From: Endomychus coccineus
Lineage: Eukaryota > Arthropoda > Insecta > Coleoptera > Endomychidae
Length of the DNA: 64,000 bases
Direction: 5' to 3'
NCBI GenBank assembly: GCA_958510875.1
Contig: OY294067.1
Location: forward strand, 33,902,912 to 33,966,911
Shown here: positions 21,480-31,673 of the stretch, piece after piece
Layout of the letters: each line of letters starts with the position of its first letter
How positions within the stretch are numbered: position 1 is the stretch's first letter
Position numbers and translations under genes: made by a program
Notes under the pieces: model-generated
What the model saw: only the letters and a program-made list of their open reading frames with translations
The model's database searches: none
Told to the model about the DNA's origin: nothing

Positions 21480-22457
21480 TGTTAGCTTACTTTTGTTAAA
21501 GTGGTTCCTTAGGAAAACTTGTTGTTGGGGTTGGGAGATGCATCACGTTTTCTATTTTCTTTTGCTAATAAGCTTTCTTCTGCTAATAAGCATTCTTTGT
21601 TTTGAATCAGTTTAGAATTTATTTCAGAATAAAGCAGATTTTTCTTTATGTTCAATAATGTAAACATTCAATAAGATTTTATCTATTTCAATATTGAAGG
21701 CATCATTACCACCTACATGATTTTTGATTATGTCAATTGGCTTCATTTTCCTATTCGAGTCGATTGATTGATTGTGAGCATATATCATTTTCTTTGTGAG
21801 AGGAGTAGTTTGGAAATGTTGTACATTTGGAAGGCTTTTGGTTCATATATGGTTGAATTAAACCTTTCTATTTGACCGTTTGATTGTGGGTGATACGTAG
21901 ATATAAAATGAACTTAGAATTTATGTAAACTTAAAAGCTCCAAAGTTGATGAATTTTTGTATTCACTTCCGTTATCGGCTATTATTTGGGTAGGATACTA
22001 TGATGAGACAAACATTTAATTAGGTTATCTGCTATTCCGATTGCTTATGAAGAATTGAGTTGGCAGGCTTGTCAGTATTTTCAGAAACTATCAGCTAAAA
22101 ATTTTGTCTGCTCGCATGTAAATGTATCCAAACATCTGGTTTTGAGTTCATCTCTATATGTACAGAAAGTCGCTCGTTTTTTCATTGCTAACATATTTTT
22201 CCTCGTTCGTTGGAAGGTTTCAATTGCGTCTTTAATTTTGGAAACACAACATTTTTCTTTTACTATATGATGAGTTTCCTCAATGCCACGGTGATTTGCT
22301 TAACCGTCGAGGTAGCTGTGAATTATTACTTTTAGTTCGTTTTTATCAGTAATATCGATTAGTTTCTTGGAACATCTTTTGAATTGGATATTGGACCATT
22401 TAAAATCATTTTGAAGAGCCACCAGGAAGTTTTCATAAATTTCAGAATTTTCAAACT
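21480..22457 (-). pseudogene. Gypsy integrase fragment
   Basis: On the minus strand, about 22260-22300, HRGIEETHHIVKEK marks the histidine part of the HHCC zinc-binding N-terminus; the following cysteines are not intact. Near 21950 comes a degraded catalytic-core stretch. At about 21850-21895 YHPQSNGQIERFNST is read, the segment that carries the catalytic glutamate of Ty3/gypsy integrases. A charged C-terminal part continues to about 21480. Stops interrupt all frames. Same orientation as the RT/RNase H at 24250-24840 and env at 18310-19645, so these are parts of one element in the order pol-env. An IS630/Tc1-type element abuts it at 22458. Confidence 0.75.
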
Positions 22458-23125
22458 ATACAGCGTGTAAATAAATAACCGCGAAAAAATTCAGCGGGTG
22501 ATTCCTTGTTGAAAAATAAGATGAGTCTTTCATATAAAAAAAATCATTAGACCTCCTCATGTTAAGATACAGCCCTTTAAATGGGGCGCCAAAAAAGTAG
22601 TTTTTTATTTTTATCTTCTAAATCCAAAAAGTTACAAAAATAAAATTAAGCACACATCATTTGCTATTAAGAAGATATCCAATAACTGAGTTGCTGGTTT
22701 TCCACTATGTTTGTAAGGGGTAGAAATAACCACCCCTAAAACTTGTTTTTCACTTAACTTTTTCTCTTATGTGTATATTGCCAATTAAAAATTTGTTTTA
22801 GGTAGATTGTTCCACTTTGAAATGTCTTCTGTAATTTTTCGAAAAATCGAAGTTTTCTGAGAAAAAAAATAATTTACTTACAAGTACATGGCACGATTCT
22901 GATAGTATGGAATTTTAATTAAACTTTAATTTACCTAGTAGGCGGCTGTCAGGTTGACATATTTTGTTAAGACAACTACATTATTTTTGGTATGTGCAAT
23001 AATAAGTTAAAATTATTGTTGATTGTCTTACACTGTTATCATTTTGAGGCCCTTCTGTAAAGAATTTCAGTAAAATGGAAGTGTACACAAATGCAGAATT
23101 AACAGATATATTTAATGGAACTCAA
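22458..23125 (+). mobile_element. 5' end of IS630/Tc1-type transposon
   Basis: The terminus-like ACTATACAGCGTGTAAATAA near 22455 is followed by about 600 bp of noncoding sequence with no other family match. At 23074 an ATG opens MEVYTNAELTDIFNG, which resembles the start of transposases in the family whose body lies just to the right on the opposite strand. The frame stops within 25 codons. I infer that this is the 5' end of that transposon, separated from its coding body by an inversion breakpoint near 23125-23165. Confidence 0.5.
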
Positions 23126-23167
23126 ACTGCACTTAAAATAATGTAACAATTAAATATTAGTCTTGAA

Positions 23168-24240
23168 TTAAAAACTAATAGAGATCATACGAGATGTTCG
23201 AAATGACCCCCCTTCAGCCATTACACACGCGTCTAGACAGCGACACATTGATCCCCGTATCCGGTGGAACATTTCTGGGGTATCTTGAATAACCCTACAT
23301 GAAACAATTTTGCGGTTTCGTAGATCTTCTAGCTTTCGAACAGGAGTTTTGTATACCAAAGTTTTTAAATGCCACCAAATAGAAAAATCCAAAGGATTTA
23401 AGTCCGGGAATCGAGGTGGCCAAAACTGAGACCCACCTCGACCTATCCAGCGATTTGGGTAGACTCAATTCATAACCTCACATGCTCTTACACTAAAATG
23501 GGCAGGGTCCCATCGTGCATAAACCACATTTCTATTCTCTCACGTAAAGGAATATCATCAAGTAATAGTTGCAAGTCTTCTCTCAGAAATAAACTGTATG
23601 AATTCCCATCTAATCTAGGCTTCAGGGAATGTGGGCCAACTAACTGATTCATTCCCAATATGCCCTAACCACACATTTAAAGAAAATTGTTCTTGGTGGT
23701 GAGCTTCTATTATAGCGTGACGCTTTTCTTCGGCCCATATGTGGTTATTATGATAATTAATAATCGCCTCACCACAAAGAATTAGCCTCATCTGTAAATA
23801 AGGCCTTCTTCAGAAATGCACAGTTTTGTCTAATCACTTCCAGCATCCAAGTGGAAAATACTAGACGAATCGGAAAATCCCGCGGTAATAGAGCCTGCAC
23901 TCTTTGTATGTGATAAGGATATAAGAGCTGTTCCTTTAAGATGTCATATACCTTCATATGGTTAATATGTAACAGCAAACTAATCTTCCTGGTACTAATG
24001 TCAGGGTGCTCGTCGACTAAATTAATTACTGCTTCCTCTAATGCTGGTGTTCTAACTTCGCGTTGGCGACCACAATCATGTTTCATCGTTTTGAAGGTAC
24101 CATTTTCTCGTAGTTGTTGATGAAGCCGTACAAATAGACTGTGATGAGGAGCGATGCGATGGGGATACATTGCTGACTATCTTCTTGACGCTTCTAAGGA
24201 ATTTCCATTAGAGCACAGTAACCACAGGGAAGTCCTAGGG
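23168..24240 (-). pseudogene. DDE transposase pseudogene, IS630/Tc1-mariner superfamily
   Basis: Read on the minus strand from about 24240: NGNSLEASRR, a stop, then the open frame 24170-23769. That frame contains a helix-turn-helix region (REVRTPALEEAVINLVDEHP followed by DISTRKISLLLHINHMKVYD), then LLYPYHIQRVQALLPRDFPI and FTDEANSLW, where FTDEA holds the first catalytic aspartate. The middle (23400-23768) is frame-broken but readable in pieces. The end frame (23392-23168) has WHLKTLVYKTPVRKLEDLRN and CRCLDACVMAEGGSF, typical of the C-terminus of insect transposases of this group. It lies in the gypsy element between RNase H and integrase and has no recognisable terminus at its right end. 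Confidence 0.8.
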
Positions 24241-24244
24241 ATAA

Positions 24245-24845
24245 AACCAGGTAACGTTTCTAGCATTTGTTGTCAAATTGAATGTCTTGGAGAAATCTGG
24301 ATACTGTAAGATTGGTTGGTTTACCAAAATAGTTTTACAAGTTTCGAAACCTCTGGGAAATTCACTATTATGTTCGATATTTGCGCCTCTTTTCAGGCAT
24401 TTTGTGAGTGGTTTTGTGATTTTGGCGAAGTTATTAACGAAATGGTGATAGCTATGTGCTCCAAGAAACCTTTGATTTGTTTCGTGTTCCTAGATATCGG
24501 ATGATTTTTGGTTGCACCGATCTTGTCAGGGTTGGGTCACACTCCTTCAGGGGTGACGACATGCCCAAGGTATGAGACCTCTTCCTTCGAAAACTGAATT
24601 GTCGAGCTGAATTTTGAATCTCTAAGTCATTGGAAAATAGTTTTGAGTCTTTCTGGGTGGGTATTCCTGTAATGATGACAAAAATATTATAATATCTTCT
24701 AGATACACTAGACAATATTCGTTATGGAGGCCTAGGAGGATATTTAAAACAATAAACGCTTCCAAAGAGACATAATGACAAACTGAAATCAAAGTTTATA
24801 GAAATCTCGTTCGTTCCCTTAGAAATTTCACTTTCAGTTAGTTCA
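24245..24845 (-). pseudogene. Gypsy reverse transcriptase / RNase H fragment
   Basis: On the minus strand, from about 24740, it reads VLNILLGLHNEYCLVYLEDI then IIF. This is the RT active-site region, with YLED in place of YLDD. Then, at 24420-24290, come HHFVNNFAKITKPLTKC, a short acidic stretch, and ILVNQPILQYPDFSKTFNLT then TNA at the RNase H entry, where an aspartate is expected and N is found. The RT fingers to the right (24745-24845) are degraded. The fragment is cut at about 24245 by the transposase body and resumes as integrase at 22457. Confidence 0.8.
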
Positions 24846-24894
24846 TTTTGTTCCCTAACCAAAGTTGATGGCACACCGACTACTACACCACAAG

Positions 24895-25760
24895 TATGAG
24901 CCAACTTTTTTGCTGAAATGTTTGCAAATTCCATTTTGGATCCACAAGGGGAGGACCCTGTTAAAATTACTGCCATCGATAGTCATATGCCTGAAATTAT
25001 CTTCCGGCAGCGCACAATTAGACGCATTCTGCTTGTTCTCAATACCAAAAAGCCTATAGAGCCAGACGGAATTCCACCTGTCGTTCTCAAAAAATGTGCG
25101 CCTGAATTAACACCGGTTTTCTGCAGGTTGTTTACCCTTTCATATAAACTTGGTGTGTTTCTTTCCAGCTGGAAGACATTTGAAAAAAGGAAAGGAGACC
25201 CTTCCTAATAATTATAGATCGATTGCACTATCATCTGTGATCTCTGAAGTGATGGAGAAGGCAATCAACATCGAGCTCTTCCAGTACCTAGAGAGCTCCA
25301 AAATCGTGAATTTCCGGCAATATGGCTGTCGTCAACAGATATCAACAGGAGACCTGCTCGCCTACGTAATACATGTATGGCAGAAATCCTTTGAAAAACA
25401 TGGAGAATCTCCAGCAGTGGTATTGGATACCTTCAAAGCATTTGACCGAGTCTGGCATCAAAGCCTTCTTGAGAAACTTTCGTTATATGAATTGCCGCCT
25501 CAACTTTGTCGCTTACTATCGAATTTTCTCTCAGATAGATCACTTCATGTGCTACCTCCAGACCTGCCGAATTTCTTCCTACCAGAATTCATTCTTCTAT
25601 CGAATAGTGATGTTGTGTAACTCTTTAACTAGTGGGGTAGTCCCCTATTCCAATAACTCCCAAACCTTCAAGATAAATTTGAATGCCCATCTCCTCTCCC
25701 AACATTCTATCTTTGGCTCCCACGATGTTCTTCGAACATTATAGGTTTCACTCTCGTGTG
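24895..25760 (+). pseudogene. LINE-A copy with internal deletion
   Basis: The frame at 24918 reads ANSILDPQGEDPVKI (in part), then RILLVLNTKKPIEPDGIPPV and VLKKCAPELTPVFCRLFTLS, the RT entry. After a frameshift, 25150-25620 gives NNYRSIALSSVISEVMEKAI, STGDLLAYVIHVWQKSFE, FKAFDRVWHQSLLEKLSLYE and LSNFLSDRSLHVL. From there it jumps, with motifs B to D missing, to the C-terminal tail CNSLTSGVVPYSNNSQTFK and HDVLRTL. The deletion removes the catalytic YADD region. This copy best preserves the N-terminal half of LINE-A RT and serves as the reference for the other fragments. Confidence 0.85.
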
Positions 25761-25824
25761 GTCGAAAGTATAAAAGAAATACGTTGGTTGAAAAAAACAT
25801 ACAATATTGTTGTGCATACATATA

Positions 25825-26799
25825 CAGGGTATTCCACGAGAGCCTTTCGTTAGAAGTTTTCGTGGTTAGAAAAAAATTAGAATTCTGAAATTTTGGGTTC
25901 CAGGTTTATCTAAGATTTTCTTTCTTTTCAAAATATTTTCAAGATCATACTACTTCCGGTTACACCGGAAGTCGCCATTAACTTCCTTATTTCAAATGGA
26001 ACACCCGGTATATTATTTCATTTTTAGATTTCTGAGAAAATTTCATAGTGGATTCCATCAGGTTTCCCTATACCTATTCTCAATTTTTTCTTAGATATCT
26101 TGATTTTTTTGAAAATTTTGACACATGTAGCGCTGTGTTGAGCATCGCGCCCTTTAACCAATTTCGATTTTTGGAAAGCGCTTCTGGGATAGACGGAAGC
26201 ACAGGAATTAACAAGAAAACCACCGGAAATAGGTATAGGGAATGTTATAGCAAATCGATGCAGAATCAAATTCTGCATCCGACCATCCAATAAAATACAG
26301 GGTGTCCTGTTTGAAAAAACGAACTTTTTCAACTTTTAAAATGATGTAATTGGTCATTAAATTGTGGATACCCTGTATGCGATAAGTCAGTTGTCAATAT
26401 GGCATTCGAAAGAATCATTCCTGTGCTTCCGTCTACCCCAGAAGCGCTTTCCACCAATCGAAATTGGTTAAGGGGCGCAATGCTCAAAACAGCGCTACAT
26501 CTGTCAAAATTTTCAAAAAAATCGAGATATCTAAGAAAAAATTGAAAATAGGTATAGGAAAACCTCATGGAATCCACTATCAAATTTTCTCAGGAATATA
26601 AAAATTAAATAATATACCGGGTGTTCCATTTAAAATAAAGAATTAATGGCGACTTCCGGTGTAACCGGAAGTAGTATGATCTTGAAAATATTTTGAAAAG
26701 AAAGAAAATCTTGGATAACCATGGAACCCGAAATTTCAGAATTCCAACTTTTTTCTAACCACGAAAACTTCTAACGAACGGCTCTCGTGGAATACCCTG
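25825..26799. mobile_element. 975-bp near-palindromic TIR element
   Basis: The ends CAGGGTATTCCACGAGAG and the complement CTCTCGTGGAATACCCTG are flanked by TA (25823-25824 and 26800-26801). The inverted arms run inward for about 400 bp each, sharing TACTTCCGGTTACACCGGAA, ATACCTATTCTCAATTTTTT.. and CAGAAGCGCTTTCCA-type blocks in reverse. Only about 150 bp in the middle is unpaired. The arms differ by scattered substitutions. No transposase is present, so it is a MITE or foldback element; TA flanks fit a Tc1/mariner-type target. The open frames 26048-26293 and 26329-26583 are the two arms read in mirror image, not genes. Confidence 0.88.
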
Positions 26800-26801
26800 T
26801 A

Positions 26802-27629
26802 TTGTTTGAATCTACAATAAACCATCAACATATCGTACATGAAATTCAAAGCTAAAACAAAAACTGTATTTAATTTTACCTATAATTACAAACTAAAACG
26901 TATCCTTGTAATCTAAAGTTACCACGATGCCATAACCAACAAAATTCCAACACAATCGAAACATTATACTCCCTATTTGAGAAAATACACATACTCATGG
27001 ATTTAAATAACTATACAATAATAGGTATGTATGTACATATAACATCTATTAATTCAAGATTTAAGTTTCAGTTTTAATTCTGCCCAGAATTTGGAATACC
27101 TACTTACATTTTAATTTTTAATTGAAAAAAATACTGATTATTAGGAAAATTAAAGCTCTTAAACATGAGTTATAATTATATGGATTGTGTATCTAAGACC
27201 AATATATAAAAACGAAATAGTATAGGTACCTAGAATCTTTGGTCTTTAATGAATATCAAATTTTAGAGCGATCACATGTAAAATAACTTTCGGTTACATA
27301 TTTTAAATTAAGATCACATTTTAGTTTCAATTCTGTAGCGAAGATAATGAGAAGGATGTAAATTCTGTTATTGTGAGAAATAATTTAGGAGGAAAATAAG
27401 GCTTATCAAATATTTTTAATATATGTGGAATTTATGTAATAAACATAAAATATACCCAAAATCGGTAAAGTGTAAAAAAGTTAATTTATTATAAACATCA
27501 AATTTCAGAGGAAATATATAAATTAAATTCACTCCAACTACAATCATTATATCTCATCCATATATGCTCGAATTGACATCGTTTGTATCCGTTTATAAGA
27601 TATCTTTAATTTACCTATTTTAAACTAAA
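26802..27629. other. Unassigned AT-rich sequence
   Basis: Nothing was recognised: no open frame above noise, no internal repeat. Confidence 0.5.
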
Positions 27630-28790
27630 ATAGTAAAACTTCCACGGATAGCTAATCTTGAAAAATATTGGCTTCCGGATGGGTTCTGCGTCACAATAGT
27701 ACGACTTGATGCCGACGTTTCGTCAACATTACACGTGGCATCTTCAGGGCAGGCTTAATGCTTCAACTGAAACTGATTCTACTGGTTTCTGCAGCCGATT
27801 TTATTATAGGAAATAATCCTTCACCCTACACGGTTCACTGCCTTTATTCCGATGGTTAATTCCATTCTGGCACCTGACCCTGCCGTTGTGTGATCATGTG
27901 CAAAGTCGAATTTCTGAGGATGGGCTTCCAAATGTTGAGAAGGTAATATCTCGAGTCACGGTTTAGATTAGTTTGGATTTTATAGGATTTCTATAGCTTC
28001 AAGAATTTTTCGCTGATCGAAGTGTGGGGCTCGGGCTTTCAGTATTTTTGAAAAGGATTTGATGATTAGTGTCAAACTTTTGTTTCGTAAAAGCAGATCT
28101 ACTGGTGTCATGAAGCCTTGTACAGCGTTCATGTTCTTCCACACTAGTATCTACTGTACGACCTGTTTCACCAATGTAGACTCTACCGCAAGAACAGGGA
28201 ATGCTATAAGCACCTTCTGAGTGAAGAGGAGGGGGGAGGGGATCTTTGATAGGTTTGTAAAACTGAGATAGTTTTGGAAGTGTGGGAAACCGAATAGAAA
28301 TATTATGTTTTTAAAAATGTGGAAGATAGGCAAAAATCAATTAACGTTAGAATGTTTTTTAAGGATTTTGGAAATTCGATCTGTTATATTTTCAATACAT
28401 GGAAGATAGGCAGTGGATAAAGCAGGCGGGGGGATTTGTGGCTCAGGTTGATTTGAAATCTTAGGCGGAGTGTATTTCTTTATGGCTTTTTGAATGTTGT
28501 AATGGGAGAAATTATTTGGTAATAAGACAGATGAAAGATGTTTCAATTCTGATTAAGGATTGGTGTTGAGATGAGTTGACAGCTCTGTGGACCAAGGAAT
28601 ATATGACAGAATGCTTTTGGGCAAGGTGGGAAAGACCATTGAGGTATCTATCGGTGTGAGTGGGTTTTCGATAGACAGAATGTCCTAAACTACCGTTAGT
28701 CTGTCGACTAACTAATACATCTAGAAACGATAGTGAAAATTCATTAAACTTTTTTTTAAATCACGTGTCAGTTTTCATTCCAAAGAGAAT
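27630..28790 (-). pseudogene. Penelope-like element: RT C-terminus, GIY-YIG endonuclease and 3' region
   Basis: On the minus strand the remains start near 28740 with LSFLDVLVSRQTNGSLGHSV then YRKPTHTDRYLN, the RT C-terminal region of Penelope-like elements. A frame-broken linker follows (ENITDRISKILKKHSNVN). Near 28200 comes AYSIPCSCGRVYIGETGRTV, the GIY-YIG nuclease core with its cysteines, then EEHERCTRLHDTSRSAFTK. The RT catalytic core is absent. The 3' part (27630-27830) contains CTGAAGATGCCACGTGTAAT-like sequence and GACGTTTCGTC..., which recurs in the 207-bp insertion at 44588-44794, so that short insertion derives from the same family. Confidence 0.85.
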
Positions 28791-29202
28791 GTGCAGTATT
28801 TTATTTCTTTCATTGTTATAAATAATATGTAGTGAAAATCAAATATCTTTTATGTATGTGAAGTTTGTCTAATAAGCATAAAATATATTTAGAATATTTG
28901 AACTGTAAAAAAATCGATGTATATTAAACATCAAATTTTAGATCAAAACATAGAATAGATTGTATCAACCGAAATTTGACGTCTATTAAATGTACTCGTG
29001 TTTCCTGGGGTGTCTCGGCAATTTTCTGTTTTCCTCATAGTTTTTGAAATATGATGTGTTCTGTTGGCAAAATCACCCTCTAATATCACTTTTACGTTTC
29101 ATTTTGCTCCTCAAAACCAGGGAATAATAAAATAGCCACTTTTGCTACAATTTATCGTTTTGTGAAATATTGCTATTCATAAATTGACTTTATTTTCAAC
29201 AG
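28791..29202. other. Unassigned AT-rich sequence
   Basis: Nothing was recognised except an acceptor-like TTTATTTTCAACAG at its end. Confidence 0.4.
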
Positions 29203-29464
29203 GTATGGACTATGGAGGTCCTGTCCAGACTATGAAGGTTATGTCCAAGCTGCAGAACTTGGAGCCATGGAAATGCAACAATGAAGCCATGATCGTATTT
29301 TCATATTACATATCGTTGAATGTATTAGTAATAAGTAGTTATAAGTTGCGGCGTGAACTCTCAGACCACAGACAAGTTGTAAAGAGCTCGAACCTCGTAC
29401 ATTTATTTTCAGAAAAGTGATAGTGTTTCAGAGTGATTCAGACCGCCAGAGTTTCAACAACAAG
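29203..29464 (+). other. Possible exon or spurious open segment
   Basis: The segment is preceded by an acceptor-like TATTTTCAACAG and followed by a strong donor, CAACAAG|GTAAGT (GT at 29465). A second acceptor-like TTATTTTCAG at 29403-29412 could start a 52-bp exon reading KVIVFQSDSDRQSFNNK. The donor could join GCCGGAAAG after TATATTTGCAG at 29606, reaching a stop at 29624. The larger frame (from 29205) reads MDYGGPVQTMKVMSKLQN and ends before the donor. No coherent frame crosses the whole segment and I do not recognise any of it. Confidence 0.2.
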
Positions 29465-29624
29465 GTAAGTCAACGAACTTTTTGTAACATAGAAAAAATG
29501 GTATACAAAAATCTCCTGTCATATTGGCAGCTTCTCAATATTCATTTTGAAGACTAAATTCTTGTTTGTCAGAATAATACAAAATCAGTTATTTCTATAT
29601 TTGCAGGCCGGAAAGAATTTTTAG

Positions 29625-30206
29625 TTCCCATTCAAATGAAGAACAGAGAGTAGATAAACTATTCTGACATGCATATGTAATTTGATACTATTATCAGTCC
29701 ATTGGAGGTACCAATTATTTGATTTCTAATATACAGACTGTTCATCAAATGATCAAAATGTTTGATTCATTGCTGAATCAGCTTAAATAGATTGTGAATC
29801 ATAATTTAATTCATTTCGTTATTGAGTTGCATTCCCTAGAACGGAAGATATTACATTATTTATGGGAAGTCTTACAATTGGTTGTTCAATTACCCTTTAA
29901 TTTGCACCTATCTCCTGTTCTTTTGATCAAATTTTATTCATTCTGAATAATGTTCCTTCATAGCAGTTATATCGGTTGGGTATTTGAATGATTCAAAATC
30001 TCTAATCATCATTATTGAATACCCTTAGAAAGTCTATTTCTTTTCAAGTCAAAAATCATTGTAACAAACAATCAATTTTGTAAATTCCGGATTTGTCGAA
30101 GTCGGAAACGTTATCAAAGAAGTTGTTTAAACTCTTTTTGATTGTGCTATCTAAGAACGGGTTGGGTTGTATTGCAAATTAATAAAACAAATTGTGGAAT
30201 TTATTA
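29625..30206. other. Unassigned AT-rich sequence
   Basis: No gene or repeat was recognised. Confidence 0.4.
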
Positions 30207-31673
30207 ATTATTGAGGGATCAATCAATCAATCAATCAAAACGGGTGTGAACGAAATCGGAGCACTTAAACCGCTTGATTGGGTCCATTGTGCGCCCCTTG
30301 ATACAAGAAACAGTCCAGCAAGCCTGAGGCAGTGCCAAAACCTAAGATTTTACATGGACTGATATCTCTTATTGCTGCCGAGGTGTTGTATCCTTAGAGA
30401 AGTCAGTGCTGGACATTCTGCTAGGATGTGAGAAGCAGTTTCATCCGCCTCCCCACATCCACTACAAAGTGGGTCTTCGACAATGCCCATTGTGTGTAGA
30501 AGTTTTTTCAGAGGACAGTGTTCTGTGAGGAGTCCTGTCACCAGTTTTAGGCCTCTCCTGCTCATAGAGAGTAGGGTTCTCTGATGTGGAGCTTTGCCTG
30601 CCTCATGCCTGGGGAACCACGCCAGATCGAGAGTCACTGTCTATCCAGTAGCTCCTTGAGGGCGTGGAGCCCGGTGGTCGATGAAATTCCGATCGTGGAA
30701 TCGGCGCCAGGGGCGCTCAAGGAGCTCCGTTTGGCCAATTCATCAACCACTTCGTTTCCCTTCACACACCAGAATGGGCAGGTACCCACACTAGCTGGAG
30801 CTAGTTCCTTCTGGCTAATTCAACCAGAGTTTCCTTGCACTCCAAGACAAGCCCAGAAGTCATTCTGTGGGCGCGAAGTGCGCCCAGGGCCGCTCGGCTG
30901 TCAGTGCAGATGTAAATCCGCCTACCTCGGTAGTTTAATCTAAGGTTTTCCAGGGCACATGTCCGTATTACACAGACCTCAGCCTGGGAAACGGTTGGGT
31001 GGCCACCTAGGGAAACTGAAATCTCCCTTCTGGGTGTACACGAGTAGACTCCGGCTCCGCTATACTCGCCAGTCTTGGACCCGTCCGTGAATCCCTGGCG
31101 GAAGCGGCCCAGAGTTCTTGTTCTCCCAGTCCGTCCTCTGGGTTATGAGGATGTCTGGTGTTTGAAACCTGACAGCAGGCGCTATCGCATCTTGCGTCAG
31201 TCGGAGGTTCGGGCAGTTCCCGGCTGCCCAATCCCAGATTTTGCCATGACAGCGAGGCATAGACGCACCGGCACACTGGCCCAGACCAGCCAACCGATAC
31301 GGCTACCCGCGGCCACTGTTTTTATATGGAGTTGTAGAGGAACGATCCCCACCAGAACCTGCAGAGCCCTGGTGGGCGCGGTTCTCATAGCCCCCGTTAT
31401 CCTCACGCAGACAAGTCGTTGAGCCTTGTCCAGCGCCAGACGGGACGAAGCCGTTTCTGTCGCCGGCCACCACACAACGACTGCGTAGGTTATGATTGGG
31501 CAGATCATGGCCGTGTAGATCCAGTGCAGAATCTGTGGCCGTAGACCCCATGTGTTCGCGAAGGCTCTCCTGCATGCCCATAAGGAAGCAACGGCCTCCT
31601 TCACCTGGGTTTCCAGGTGCATTTTCCAGCTCAGCTTAGCATCGAGGAGTTATCCTTATTATTATTGAGGGAT
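30207..31673 (-). mobile_element. LINE-B insertion, 5'-truncated, with target-site duplications
   Basis: The body (about 30220-31652) is flanked by the 13-bp direct repeat ATTATTGAGGGAT (30207-30219 and 31661-31673), so the insertion ends are intact. Read on the minus strand: RT thumb region from 31622 (MHLETQVKEAVASLWACRRA, later VVVWWPATETAS and AMRTAPTRALQVLVGI); an RNase H remnant near 30750 (GNEVVDELAKRSS); AWFPRHEAGKAPHQRTLL at about 30590; and the end MGIVEDPLCSGCGEADETAS then HILAECPAL. The 3' terminus is GTTTTGATTGATTGATTGAT, five TTGA-type units instead of poly(A), the same tail as the copy at 19650-21325. Frame breaks lie in the RNase H part. Confidence 0.88.

Noticed and set aside
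22055..22270. 71-codon plus-strand frame
   Set aside because: Antisense shadow of the gypsy integrase N-terminal region.
29203..29624. Acceptor/donor pairs that could form terminal exons
   Set aside because: No single frame runs through, and two alternative readings are equally poor. Kept only as a low-confidence feature.
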